IMG/VR virus record: IMGVR_UViG_3300020165_000200
Span: 1-20,244 of that record
Direction: 5' to 3' (one strand)
DNA from: a virus
DNA: 20,244 nucleotides
Of the stretch, positions 12,045 through 19,441 are shown one piece after another; the stretch's first letter is position 1, and each line of letters begins with the position of its first letter. The notes under the pieces were generated by a model. It searched no databases. It was not told where the DNA came from and saw nothing but the letters and a program-made list of their open reading frames with translations. The position numbers were made by a program, and so were the translations under genes.

Positions 12045-12850
12045 TGGAACAGTTCAAAATACGTTGCTCTGCCATGTCTGAAATCATGGGAGCACTCAAA
12101 GGTGGCTTAACTGAAACCCAAGCTAAGAACCTTGCAACGCTTGAAGCTAAAGAGAAGCGAACCGCTAAACAGGAAGAGACAAGAAAAGAGCTCGTTGCTA
12201 AGCGCGATATGCCTAAAGAGCTTCCTAAGACTTGCATCTCTTACCTGGAAAAGTGGGTTAAGGAAAAGCATTTCAAATGGCGCAAACAATTAAACACGAA
12301 CGCGATTAAAAAGGGGAATATCTGCGAAGATACTGCGATCTCAATGCTCATCGAAAATTATGGCTTGCCTTATAATGAGAAGAATGAGCAATTCTTTGAG
12401 AACGATTATATTTGTGGCACTCCCGACTTAATTTATAAAGATCGAGTTTATGATACAAAATGCTCTGAGTCGCCCGACACTTTTCCCCTGTTTGAAACTT
12501 CAGAGATGAAGAGTTATAATTTCAATTACTGGTGTCAGGGGCAGGCATATATGGCGCTCACTGGGATTCATTATTATTCGGTAGTGTATGCAATGTGTAA
12601 CACACCCGAAGAGCTACTCTCAAAACAGATTTATAATGAATGCTTTACACTCTCTCAAGATGAAAGAGACGCTAAAGAACTTGAGATAAGAATAAATCAT
12701 AACTTCGATCATGTGCCTTTGCAGGATCGTTTAAAGCGGTTTGATTTCGCTTTTGAACCAAAGTATATGGAGCACGTTTACGAGCGTGTAAGGCTTTGCA
12801 GAGAATATATCAAAAACAACCTAATAACAAAAATAACAACGGAGAAGTAA
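12044..12850 (+). CDS. YqaJ-like / lambda-exonuclease-like recombination nuclease
   Basis: Likely resects double-strand ends 5' to 3' so that the ERF protein can anneal the exposed strands. The PD-(D/E)xK core is visible: E95 in KKGNICED, D128 in CGTPDL, and D137-x-K139 in YDTKCSE, where D replaces the more common E. The motif QGQAY (165-169) is the conserved Q-x3-Y. Length (268 aa) is normal. It starts at ATG 12044 in a TAATG overlap. Residues 20-60 are a charged helical insertion. The next gene follows after one base. Confidence 0.92.
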   Translation: MEQFKIRCSAMSEIMGALKGGLTETQAKNLATLEAKEKRTAKQEETRKELVAKRDMPKELPKTCISYLEKWVKEKHFKWRKQLNTNAIKKGNICEDTAISMLIENYGLPYNEKNEQFFENDYICGTPDLIYKDRVYDTKCSESPDTFPLFETSEMKSYNFNYWCQGQAYMALTGIHYYSVVYAMCNTPEELLSKQIYNECFTLSQDERDAKELEIRINHNFDHVPLQDRLKRFDFAFEPKYMEHVYERVRLCREYIKNNLITKITTEK

Positions 12851-12851
12851 C

Positions 12852-13232
12852 ATGTCACAAGAAAAAATCTATGTAGGCGGTGCAAAAGAGATGAACGGAA
12901 ACTTTGGTGTGTTCCATAAAATCAGCTTTTCAGCTCAAGACCTCGAAACATTGAAGTCACATTTAAATGCTAAGGGTTATGTAAACTTGGCAATGAATCA
13001 GCGCCAAAGCCCAAGCCAGTACGGGCAAACGCATAGCTTAGTTGTAGATCTATGGCAACCACCCGCACAAAGTCAAGCGCCACAAATGCAACAAGCCCCG
13101 CAACAGTTCCAACAACCGCAACAGGCTCAACCATTCCAACAGGGCGCGCCAATTCCGCAGGAGTTTCAGCAGGTAGCACAACAACCGCAACAGTTCCAAC
13201 AACCGCAACAACAACCGCAAGTCGGTTTCTAA
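12852..13232 (+). CDS. Recombination-operon protein with Q-rich tail
   Basis: Starts at ATG 12852 behind CGGAGAAG, one base after the nuclease stop. Residues 1-68 look like a small beta-rich domain (KIYVGGAKEMNGNFGVFHKI, then YGQTHSLVVDLWQP). I recall similar short domains in phage operons, without proof of function. Residues 69-126 are almost only Q, P, A and F. The plan of a compact N-domain with a flexible Q/P tail resembles single-strand DNA-binding proteins, but the acidic SSB tip is missing (it ends QQPQVGF). It is the last gene before the rightward terminator. Confidence 0.72.
   Translation: MSQEKIYVGGAKEMNGNFGVFHKISFSAQDLETLKSHLNAKGYVNLAMNQRQSPSQYGQTHSLVVDLWQPPAQSQAPQMQQAPQQFQQPQQAQPFQQGAPIPQEFQQVAQQPQQFQQPQQQPQVGF
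13075..13230 (+). repeat. Low-complexity CAA/CAG-rich coding repeats
   Basis: The tail of the Q-rich gene is made of near copies of CAACAGTTCCAACAACCGCA and shorter CAACCGCAA units, in frame (QQFQQPQQ). The opposite strand shows spurious long frames here. Length change by slippage is likely between related phages. Confidence 0.7.
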
Positions 13233-13263
13233 CCCCACCTAAGACACCCCCGCACACATAGCT

Positions 13264-13319
13264 GAGTCATTGACTCGCGGGAGGTTTCTTTAGCCTCGTC
13301 TTAATTGGCGGGTCTTTTT
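13264..13319 (+). terminator. Rightward terminator of the recombination operon
   Basis: GACTCGC (13272-13278) can pair with GCGGGTC (13308-13314), with one G-U pair, followed by five T. The 29-base loop holds a small GAGG/CCTC stem. A perfect hairpin GAGTCA-T-TGACTC (13264-13276) overlaps the left arm and could compete with it. Confidence 0.6.
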
Positions 13320-13326
13320 CGTGTCC

Positions 13327-13353
13327 AAAAAAAAAGCCTCAAGTTAATGAGAC
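13327..13353 (-). terminator. Leftward terminator of the late operon
   Basis: Minus strand: GTCTCA (13353-13348), loop TTAACT, TGAGGC (13341-13336), then nine T. The six-pair stem includes one G-T pair. It follows the lipoprotein gene and lies tail to tail with the rightward terminator, insulating the two operons. Confidence 0.75.
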
Positions 13354-13368
13354 TCTAAAAACGTTCTT

Positions 13369-13380
13369 AGGAGATAAGAA
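13369..13380 (+). other. Orphan ribosome-binding motif without a gene
   Basis: AGGAGATAAGAA matches the strong Shine-Dalgarno motif used across the window but is followed by TTGTAA, so no frame opens. The next ATG (13398) gives only six codons. It may be the remnant of a lost rightward gene or chance. Confidence 0.4.
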
Positions 13381-13408
13381 TTGTAACCGAGGGAGGTAAT
13401 GTTGTTTT

Positions 13409-13936
13409 TTATACTTTAGCTTCACCTTGCGCTATTTGCAAATCATCCTGTGCCTTGCGTCTTTTCTCATACCAAACCCAAAACTGGAAGATCCCAAACA
13501 TCAGAACCGCGCAGAGTCCAATATCAGCCATTGCATTGAACCACTTAGCGCAGACAATAGAAAGCGCGAAGATTCCCGCGCCTGCTAAAGTGTGACGAGT
13601 TCCAGGAATGTAAAAACCTGCAACAAGAATCAGCAGCCCGATTGAACCCAAAGCAACAGGAAGATATTCCTCATAAAAGCTTTTTTTGTCATTCTTCTCA
13701 ATCGTCTTAACGTTCTTGATTACCTTCTCAGCTTGCTCATCAATAGCCTTGCTTGCCTTTTTAATTGCCTTAGCTAATTGCGCGACCTGTGGAGCCCTTG
13801 AAATGATCTCGTCTGCGTTAACGTCAATTACATCAGTTTGCTTTTGAATCACCCGCACTTCTTCACGAATGTTTTGAGTCGGTTTTACATTAGACCCACA
13901 ACCAACGAGTAATAGGATTAAGAAAAGATATTTCAT
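13409..13936 (-). CDS. Lipoprotein with coiled coil and three membrane helices
   Basis: A 175-aa envelope protein. Residues 1-15 are a lipoprotein signal (MKYLFLILLLVGCGS) with lipobox LVGC and modifiable C13. Residues 20-85 are a charged helix (EQAEKVIKNVKTIEKNDKKS). Hydrophobic segments follow at about 92-110, 113-131 and 136-156, with a basic tail. A lipid anchor plus three helices is uncommon. As the last late gene it could serve in lysis or superinfection exclusion; o-spanins lack such helices. It starts at ATG 13936, overlapping the fibre gene stop. The role is inference. Confidence 0.72.
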   Translation of the reverse strand: MKYLFLILLLVGCGSNVKPTQNIREEVRVIQKQTDVIDVNADEIISRAPQVAQLAKAIKKASKAIDEQAEKVIKNVKTIEKNDKKSFYEEYLPVALGSIGLLILVAGFYIPGTRHTLAGAGIFALSIVCAKWFNAMADIGLCAVLMFGIFQFWVWYEKRRKAQDDLQIAQGEAKV

Positions 13937-15174
13937 TATCTCGGATTCACAATAAAGTAAGAATCAAGCTCTGCGGTCACGTTTGTCGTGTCGGTTTCAT
14001 TTGCCACTTCCCAAAAAACATAGTCATTTTGGTCTAGTTCTATATTTGTCACAATATTAAAAAATGACACATCCCTACTTCCTACAAGCGAGTTCACTTG
14101 TCTTCTCTGTGTGAAAATATCAACATTTTGAGATGCTGAATCGTCATATTTTACTAGCTTTAAATCTACCACATCATTTGAGCCTCCATCAATAATAAAA
14201 TCAGCTATGACAGTAAACTCTCGCGGATTATTTCCCAAGTGCCTTAATTGACCTGTGACTGGTGAATCAAAGTGTGCTAGGTCAGTCTCAGTAAAAGTTC
14301 CCGCCAAAGTCTCAAAAACCCCCACGGTATTTATTGTGGTTTGCACCTCAGTCGTAAGCGTTGCTTTACCACTTACAAATGTATTTTTAATCCCGTTATT
14401 GTTGCCCCATTGAGAGACCAAATCAGTATTTAATAGGTTTGGCGTATAGTTCGCATCTTCTGCATCAAATACACCATTACGAGAAACAATGCACCCATCT
14501 AATTGCACAGTTGAAGGATTGACAAAGTTTGAAGATGAGAAATCAAAGAAGCTTGCGCTTGCAGGTAGATCAATATTTTGGTTTGATCTAAACCTAGAAT
14601 TCATCACAAAACCCGCGCCCGCCTCATATAGAGAATAAGCACCATCAGTTAATGACCTAACAATAGAGGAGTCGATAAAATAACCACCTAGCCAAGATCC
14701 AACTAATTCAAGTGAGGGAGTTCCGCCAAAGCGACCTGTGCCAGTTTCCAAACCCTGCCTATAATTATCTATCGTACCAATCTTTGTGCAGTTATTAAAG
14801 TTCACCGTGGTAAACTCAAAGGCATCAAAACCCGTGGCACTCGTAAGATTAAATACTTGTGAACCTGTCCCGCTTGCTTCAAAGGCGACATTATTGGCTA
14901 GAACATTTCCGCTGCCACCAACCGCACTGTAAAACATATCATAGCTATTGTCTGAACTCACTAATTTAGAAGTATCAAAAGTATATCCGATTATATTTAT
15001 TCCTCCCGCCGGAATTTCAACAGATACGCCAGTCATATCTATAATCCCATCAATTAAATAAACTTTTGATGAATCGACAACACCAAAACCCGCCGAGTCC
15101 TGCACTCTAATTAATGCATTAGGGCTTATTTGGGTTAATTGTGTGGAACCACTATAAATCTTGTTATCTGACAT
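13936..15174 (-). CDS. Tail fibre or tailspike-like protein
   Basis: A 412-aa secreted-type beta-rich virion protein, probably a receptor-binding part. Residues 1-60 look like a particle-attachment segment (LTQISPNALIRVQDSAGFGV). The middle has short repeated beta turns (NVAFEASGTGSQVFNL, FEFTTVNFNNCTKIG) as in parallel beta-helices. The last 110 residues (ADFIIDGGSNDVVDLKLVKY, VGSRDVSFFNIV, WEVANETDTTNVT) resemble a jelly-roll-like end module that I recall as recurring in phage tail proteins. The ribosome site is weak (GAGGTATGGGAAA). It overlaps the lipoprotein gene as ATGA. Confidence 0.78.
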   Translation of the reverse strand: MSDNKIYSGSTQLTQISPNALIRVQDSAGFGVVDSSKVYLIDGIIDMTGVSVEIPAGGINIIGYTFDTSKLVSSDNSYDMFYSAVGGSGNVLANNVAFEASGTGSQVFNLTSATGFDAFEFTTVNFNNCTKIGTIDNYRQGLETGTGRFGGTPSLELVGSWLGGYFIDSSIVRSLTDGAYSLYEAGAGFVMNSRFRSNQNIDLPASASFFDFSSSNFVNPSTVQLDGCIVSRNGVFDAEDANYTPNLLNTDLVSQWGNNNGIKNTFVSGKATLTTEVQTTINTVGVFETLAGTFTETDLAHFDSPVTGQLRHLGNNPREFTVIADFIIDGGSNDVVDLKLVKYDDSASQNVDIFTQRRQVNSLVGSRDVSFFNIVTNIELDQNDYVFWEVANETDTTNVTAELDSYFIVNPR

Positions 15175-15192
15175 TTTCCCATACCTCTTAAA

Positions 15193-15615
15193 TTAAACTA
15201 ATTCTAAAAGTCTTGCGTCAAATTCAAAAGAATTCTCTAAGCAATAATCTTCAAGTCTTTTGATCGCATCTAAGTCAGCCTTGATTCCTGTTGCGGTTAA
15301 GTAATCAGCAAAGCCACTTAAAACGCCTTCACTTATTACATGCTCATCGCTAATCGTGTAATCAATTACTTGACTAAATAAAGGCTCATTTACTATGATG
15401 CCGTTGCTCATGCAATACTCAATTAAATCAAGCATATCGGCACTGGCGTAAGTTGGGAAAATAGATTGCATGAAACCCATTTTTGAGTCTGAATCACTTC
15501 TGCCTGCGAACTTCTGAAGCGTCACTGCTTCGTTATCATTCACATTCACTACCCACTTTGTCCCATCGTTTGAAACTTTATAAGCACCGTTTTCTTTCTC
15601 GATAATTTCAATCAT
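15193..15615 (-). CDS. Hypothetical late protein, 140 aa
   Basis: The start at ATG 15615 is chosen (MIEIIEKENGAYKVSNDG), since the longer frame to 15672 would overlap the end of the fibre gene and has a poor site. A short beta part (KWVVNVNDNEAVTLQKFA) precedes a helical domain (YASADMLDLIEYCMSNGII, then ALDAIKRL-like ADLDAIKRLEDYCLENS). Its place between two fibre genes suggests a chaperone or accessory tail protein. No family recognised. Confidence 0.7.
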   Translation of the reverse strand: MIEIIEKENGAYKVSNDGTKWVVNVNDNEAVTLQKFAGRSDSDSKMGFMQSIFPTYASADMLDLIEYCMSNGIIVNEPLFSQVIDYTISDEHVISEGVLSGFADYLTATGIKADLDAIKRLEDYCLENSFEFDARLLELV

Positions 15616-15640
15616 TTTATTTTTTCCGTTTTTATTAAAT

Positions 15641-17020
15641 TTAGTTAAAAGTAAGAGTCCAACCACGACCAATTAGATTAGTTCTTGCGGTTAATGAAGC
15701 TCCCGAAGGCGCTGAGTTAGTACCACCCGAAACGTTTAGCGTTCCGTTTGATACACCGTTTGAGTCAGTGTCGTTGAATATGTTGTCAACTGAGGCTTGA
15801 GTAAGGGCGCAACCATTATGATCTATAAGATTAGTGCTTAAGCATCCTGCCATGCTTGTTATAGAAGTTAGGCCACTATTTCCGAAGAGTCTGAAAATGG
15901 TCATGTTAGGCGCTATAGGTACTTTAAACTCACCCTGTAAATTAGCATTGAACCCATCTAACTGACCTGTTAGTCCAGTGTATAATTCTGAATTAACTAA
16001 TTCATTTATATCGGTTGTGTAGAATCTTAACGAAGAACAGTTACTAGCGCCTATGGTTGGAAGTGTTACGCTCCCAGTTAGGGCAGTATTGCTATATAAG
16101 AATACAACTCCACCTGCCCCTACTGCTAAACTAGAAATATCTACTTCTGTTGCCCCTATAGCGTCCAGTTGTATATTGACCACATCAAGCGGATCGAAAT
16201 TATCGAATTCTACTAAGTGTTCAACACTTGGATCTGCGTAAGAGTAACTAGGCGAACCATTGGCTAAGATAACACCTTCATTTGATCCTGCTGACTGACT
16301 ATCGGGAGTGACGCCAGTTAAAGTAGGTGTGACAGGTGATACGTCTTTAGTGTAGAAGTAGAGGGGTGATTTTAGATTATTGTTTACATTGTAAATTGTG
16401 TCATCTTCGTATGGGTTTCCATTAAGCCCGATTAAGTCATATTGAAACTGATTGCCTAACCAAATATAATTGATTGGAAAAGGCGAGACAGGTGACTCAA
16501 AAACCGCCGTGTCTTCAATGGCAGTAATGGCATCATTCTGCACTATTTGCTCATTGTTGATCGTGACAATATCACCCGCATTTGTGGCAATGTCGGTGTT
16601 TTGTGTGCCCTGCTCAATATCCAAAGCATCAAGCGCGTCTTTAACTGTTGCGCCTGTCTCAGTAGAATTGTTTGTGATTAATGAGGCTTGGTAGTCATCA
16701 AGTGACGGTGTTATTGCTCCTGTTCTTCCGTCAAAGGATGTAACAAATGTAGAAGGCAGCCCATCCAAGTCAGTTTGTATTGTATCTAAAGCATCTTTAA
16801 CAGTGTCACCAACTACGCTTGAGTCATTATCAACTAAGCTAGCTTGGTAATCATCTAATTCGGGAAAGACTATGCCAATGCGACCATTAAAGCTTAATAC
16901 GCCTACATTGTCACCGCTATTGCCTTGAAGACCTACGCCCTCAATCTTAATCACTTCAGTAGTTGCTACATTAATTACATCAGTGTTGATTGTTTCAATT
17001 CTTATAATTTCCTGTGACAT
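15641..17020 (-). CDS. Tail fibre-like protein with N-terminal repeat pair and LRR-like end
   Basis: A 459-aa virion protein. Two repeats of LSFNGRIGIVFPELDDYQAS type lie at about 42-80 and 93-133 (second copy TSFDGRTGAITPSLDDYQAS), each ending in TVKDALD. A short coiled coil follows at 135-170 (NTDIATNAGDIVTINNEQI). Residues 270-459 have leucine-rich-repeat-like turns (ITSMAGCLSTNLIDHNGC) and end with the block TQASVDNIFNDTDSNGVSNG to GRGWTLTFN, recalled from other phage and surface proteins. Likely receptor binding. It starts at ATG 17020, just after the stop of 17022-17417. Confidence 0.82.
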   Translation of the reverse strand: MSQEIIRIETINTDVINVATTEVIKIEGVGLQGNSGDNVGVLSFNGRIGIVFPELDDYQASLVDNDSSVVGDTVKDALDTIQTDLDGLPSTFVTSFDGRTGAITPSLDDYQASLITNNSTETGATVKDALDALDIEQGTQNTDIATNAGDIVTINNEQIVQNDAITAIEDTAVFESPVSPFPINYIWLGNQFQYDLIGLNGNPYEDDTIYNVNNNLKSPLYFYTKDVSPVTPTLTGVTPDSQSAGSNEGVILANGSPSYSYADPSVEHLVEFDNFDPLDVVNIQLDAIGATEVDISSLAVGAGGVVFLYSNTALTGSVTLPTIGASNCSSLRFYTTDINELVNSELYTGLTGQLDGFNANLQGEFKVPIAPNMTIFRLFGNSGLTSITSMAGCLSTNLIDHNGCALTQASVDNIFNDTDSNGVSNGTLNVSGGTNSAPSGASLTARTNLIGRGWTLTFN

Positions 17021-17021
17021 A

Positions 17022-17417
17022 TTAAGAACTCGCAGTTAAAATGAATTCAATTCGACCCCTAAGAAAAACTCTTTTCTTACCGTTTGAGTCAGTGAAAATA
17101 ATATCAAACGTGCCAAGATCATCAGCCGTCAAAACTCCGCTTGTGGCCTCGTCTAAAATAAGTTTGAATTGACCGTTCGCTGAATCAATTCTATATAATC
17201 CCGTCATGGTATCATCAACGGTTTCAACTAAATTCGCCAATACTGAACCATCACTTTTTTTGATCGTTCCAGTAAGTGTAAAATCAGTTATGTCTATAGG
17301 CGTTTCAACATTGTTCGTGCAAATTGAATCAGTATAGGCGCTTTCAAAATGGGTCCCAATATTAACTTGATTCCCTTTATTTTGAACGGTGTAATTAAAT
17401 TGTCTTGGATCGCTCAT
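17022..17417 (-). CDS. Baseplate/tail Ig-like protein, 131 aa
   Basis: A beta-rich protein with the pattern IDITDFTLTGTIKKSDGSVL (40-59), a turn-rich middle and a strong end (TFDIIFTDSNGKKRVFLRGR). This looks like the N-terminal fold of BppU-type baseplate proteins, a comparison by pattern only. It starts at ATG 17417, overlapping the upstream stop as ATGA, and lies just ahead of the fibre gene, which fits an attachment role. Confidence 0.68.
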   Translation of the reverse strand: MSDPRQFNYTVQNKGNQVNIGTHFESAYTDSICTNNVETPIDITDFTLTGTIKKSDGSVLANLVETVDDTMTGLYRIDSANGQFKLILDEATSGVLTADDLGTFDIIFTDSNGKKRVFLRGRIEFILTASS

Positions 17418-17788
17418 TTTTTAGCCCCGTTCTCTTCTAGTTTTTTCTCTAACTTTTCAAATTTAGAGATGATTAAAGACATTTTTGTGTTGTGCATCGA
17501 CATAACATTTCTTAAATCTCTGAGCGTTACTGATAACTCATGAAAAGCGCTGCCCTGTGAATTTAAGCTAGTGTTTAGCTTATCCATTATTTCAGTCGCC
17601 CGAGCTTGATTAAGATGACACCTGTCTATTCGTTGCTTTGCGACAAGATCATCGCGCTCTTGGCTTTTTACTTGCATTTCATCATGTCTAATTAAGTAAT
17701 AAATAAAACCGCCAACAATGAGAAGCAAACTAACCAACTGCGGTGATTTTTTGAGTGATGATGTTATATTTTCCGCTTCTTTGCCCAT
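17414..17788 (-). CDS. Membrane-anchored coiled-coil protein, spanin-like
   Basis: A 124-aa protein. Residues 1-14 are polar, 17-33 form one hydrophobic helix (QLVSLLLIVGGFIYYLI) and the rest is a long charged helix (MQVKSQERDDLVAKQRIDRC, then KMSLIISKFEKLEKKLEENG). An N-in anchor with a periplasmic coiled coil is the plan of inner-membrane spanins (Rz), which fuse membranes at lysis. No overlapping o-spanin frame was found, so this is a candidate only. It starts at ATG 17788 behind AAAGAGA. Confidence 0.65.
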   Translation of the reverse strand: MGKEAENITSSLKKSPQLVSLLLIVGGFIYYLIRHDEMQVKSQERDDLVAKQRIDRCHLNQARATEIMDKLNTSLNSQGSAFHELSVTLRDLRNVMSMHNTKMSLIISKFEKLEKKLEENGAKK

Positions 17789-17854
17789 TTTTTATGTCTC
17801 TTTTGTTAGTTAAGTTGTTTTTTTAAGTTAAGTCAAATTTGGCACTTTTGCAAG

Positions 17855-18841
17855 TTATGGCGTGTAATATAAGATCGCGTCTAAATCGTCTACATTCACT
17901 ATTGGATAAGTCTTTATCACCGCAGTCTGTGAGTCCCCTTGTACGGTTATTTCAGTAAAAGAGAAAGGGTGAGTTTCATTAAAAACAATTATCTCACCGC
18001 CTACTCCATTCGATAGCTGAAATACATCATAAGTTAATTCAGTGAATTCATCATCACCGCCCGATTCTTTTTCTGTATAATTAAAGCCTTTTATTAATAA
18101 GTCTGCTGAACTTATCGGGATATTAGAAGAGTTTAAGAAGTTATCATTTACAAGTTTTGAATTCCTGTGAAGTAGATCATAGTTTGTCGCGCCAGTGAAA
18201 GAGTTTTCTAACTGCCCACCAGTAGAGTTTCCCGATGATCCCAAGTCTGAAGTATAATCTGAGTCAGCCGAAGCAAAATCAACTCCGCTACCATCCCACA
18301 ATTCAGAACTCCCATCCCAAGCATTATTAGAGGGCTGAATAGGAAAGAAAGGACTGCTTTTCACTACTGATATGATCTCCTTTAATTCTATTAAAACTAA
18401 ATAAATCATCTGAAGCAAATCAGAATTTATCCTCTGTGCAGTTACATCCCAATTTCTTATTTGATCCAAGCTTACCCCCACTTGAAGTTCTAAGCTACCT
18501 CCAATAGTGCTATCATAATAAGGAAGCCCATTTAAAAAGCCTGTTGTAATTGATTGACCATCGGGACTACTAGACGAATCAAAGAAGCGAGAGTAATTAT
18601 TTGTAAGAGAATTGAGCCAAGTCTGTAAACCTAGCATTATTTCATCTAATTTATTAGCATCTCTAATACCTGCATTTAAGTCCCAAGGAGATATGCTTCC
18701 TATTTTATCAGTATAATAAAGGAGCATTTGTTCACGCTCTTTAAATGCTCGATAAAGCTCATCAATAACCCAAGAAGTCCTTTCTTTATGAAGGTCAAGA
18801 TTAGCCCAATCAATCCCACTGTCAACCCATCGCGAAGCCAT
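17855..18841 (-). CDS. Hypothetical virion protein, 328 aa
   Basis: Lies in the tail region between other structural candidates and shares TGATG with the gene upstream. Residues 1-90 are helical (ERTSWVIDELYRAFKEREQM, later LNAGIRDANKLDEIMLGLQ), 90-230 are Ser/Asn/Gly-rich with short helices, and 240-328 are beta-rich (EFTELTYDVFQLSNGVGGEI). No known family. A tail or neck role is inferred from neighbours and composition. Confidence 0.68.
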   Translation of the reverse strand: MASRWVDSGIDWANLDLHKERTSWVIDELYRAFKEREQMLLYYTDKIGSISPWDLNAGIRDANKLDEIMLGLQTWLNSLTNNYSRFFDSSSSPDGQSITTGFLNGLPYYDSTIGGSLELQVGVSLDQIRNWDVTAQRINSDLLQMIYLVLIELKEIISVVKSSPFFPIQPSNNAWDGSSELWDGSGVDFASADSDYTSDLGSSGNSTGGQLENSFTGATNYDLLHRNSKLVNDNFLNSSNIPISSADLLIKGFNYTEKESGGDDEFTELTYDVFQLSNGVGGEIIVFNETHPFSFTEITVQGDSQTAVIKTYPIVNVDDLDAILYYTP

Positions 18842-19440
18842 CAGCCTACACCAATGCCCGCTAAGTAAGCGTCAGCAAGATAATCAGTGCCGTCAACATC
18901 GCCGTAAATTATTTCATTTATATAAAACTTTGCTGAAGCGAATTTCTTTTGCTTTACATTTACGTCAACGGTAAGTACCGCACCAGTGTTATCTATTATA
19001 TCACATAAAAAAACAACATTAGCTAGTACAGTAGCGGTTGCTTTCACTTTAAGCCTTACTTTTGTGTCACCACCACCCGCGGGTTTAAAACCTAACCAAA
19101 TAAGTGAGCCATCACTTAACGCGCTAGGCTCAACTCTCACAACATCATCCACTGCGCCCACTTCACCCTCAATTAATAAAGGATTCGTCGTGACATCCCA
19201 CACTTTGCCACTCGCCTTGACCACTGGCGCACCTGCTGAGTCAAAACCGACTTCTGAGCCATACCAAAACAAAGTAGGACTACCGCCGTCTAAAACATTC
19301 TCAGTAAGTTTTACATAAGTATACTCACGATTGAATTGATTGAACGAGCGCCCTTGCTTCTTTGAGATCGTTAGCGCGTTTACATCCTTAATTACTTTTT
19401 GTAATTTGTCGCGGTCTGAAGCTGATAAAGTATAACCCAT
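18841..19440 (-). CDS. Hypothetical virion protein, 199 aa
   Basis: A helical start (SASDRDKLQKVIKDVNALTI) is followed by beta-rich sequence (VGAVDDVVRVEPSALSDGSL, KVRLKVKATATVLANVVFLC). This mix is common in small tail-associated proteins. It starts at ATG 19440, just after the stop of the gene at the window edge, and shares TGATG with 17855-18841. Function unknown. Confidence 0.67.
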   Translation of the reverse strand: MGYTLSASDRDKLQKVIKDVNALTISKKQGRSFNQFNREYTYVKLTENVLDGGSPTLFWYGSEVGFDSAGAPVVKASGKVWDVTTNPLLIEGEVGAVDDVVRVEPSALSDGSLIWLGFKPAGGGDTKVRLKVKATATVLANVVFLCDIIDNTGAVLTVDVNVKQKKFASAKFYINEIIYGDVDGTDYLADAYLAGIGVG

Positions 19441-19441
19441 C

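Noticed and set aside
12970-13261. Long frames on both strands and in other frames over the Q-rich tail
   Set aside because: They come from the CAA/CAG-rich repeats, have no ribosome sites and have low-complexity translations.
15616-15672. Earlier start for the 140-aa late gene
   Set aside because: It would overlap the fibre gene stop and lacks a good Shine-Dalgarno site; the added residues do not look like part of a fold.
17789-17854. Possible promoter ahead of the spanin-like gene
   Set aside because: Near-repeats of AAGTTAAG and loose TTGCAA/TAACTT boxes are present, but the spacing and matches are too weak to report.
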